A stretch of DNA of 15,273 bases. Source: Campylobacter sp. (GTDB lineage Bacteria; Campylobacterota; Campylobacteria; Campylobacterales; Campylobacteraceae). The notes beneath the pieces are model-generated. The model did not search any database. It was given only the letters and a program-made list of their open reading frames with translations, and was not told the DNA's origin. Every line of letters starts with the position of its first letter. The stretch's first letter is position 1. Below, in pieces: positions 15,269 to 15,273 of the stretch. The translations under genes were made by a program, and so were the position numbers. The stretch is taken from assembly GCA_017506845.1 (NCBI GenBank), contig JAFVMP010000033.1, positions 1 through 15,273 on the forward strand, given 5' to 3'.

Positions 15269-15273
15269 CTTAA

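Noticed and set aside
1..15273. Hidden mobile element, CRISPR array, defence island or toxin-antitoxin pair
   Set aside because: Coding is continuous with recognisable core genes; I saw no spaced repeats, transposase, inverted terminal repeats or composition shift that would support one.

Overview
The window is about two-thirds A+T. It reads as a stretch of conserved chromosome from a Campylobacter-type Campylobacterota (epsilonproteobacterial) genome. The grounds are the gene content and order aspS (divergent) - nadK - recN - cbrR-like regulator - tatD - lytic transglycosylase - rlpA - kdsC - lptC - lptA - engB - mreD-like - PBP2. This matches, from memory, the C. jejuni Cj0640c-Cj0652 block. 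Codon use, short T-rich promoters with good -10 boxes, and frequent TTG/GTG starts also fit. A monofunctional hisB and an argO-type acetyltransferase sit inside the block, and putP follows it. That points away from C. jejuni itself and toward another Campylobacter lineage; the species is not determinable here.

Layout. Bases 1-1641 hold the 5' 547 codons of aspS on the minus strand, cut by the left edge. Bases 1642-1800 are a divergent promoter region. From 1801 to 15099 every gene is on the plus strand and coding is nearly gapless: nadK and recN, then a 64-bp gap with a promoter, then 13 genes (cbrR-like to putP) with no intergenic gap above 9 bp. Ten of the 13 junctions between adjacent complete genes overlap, six of them by exactly 4 nt. 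After putP a 92-bp gap holds a weak palindrome and a strong -10 box, followed by a CAT-anticodon tRNA (15192-15268).

How the genes fit together. Most of the plus-strand run serves the envelope: a MltD-type lytic transglycosylase with two LysM domains and the lipoprotein RlpA (peptidoglycan remodelling), KdsC (Kdo for LPS/LOS), LptC and LptA (LPS transport), and an MreD-like protein with PBP2 (lateral wall synthesis). Housekeeping genes are interleaved: NAD kinase, RecN repair, TatD, the division/ribosome GTPase EngB, histidine (HisB) and arginine (ArgO) biosynthesis steps, and proline uptake (PutP). The one clear signalling protein is a REC-REC-GGDEF protein whose second receiver and GGDEF site are both degenerate.

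I see no insertion sequence, prophage, CRISPR array, toxin-antitoxin pair or defence system, and no convincing undescribed system. The points most worth a second look are the degenerate CbrR-like protein, the two biosynthetic genes embedded in the envelope operon, the tight translational coupling with non-ATG starts, and a 14-base ribosome-binding block shared by recN and the regulator.
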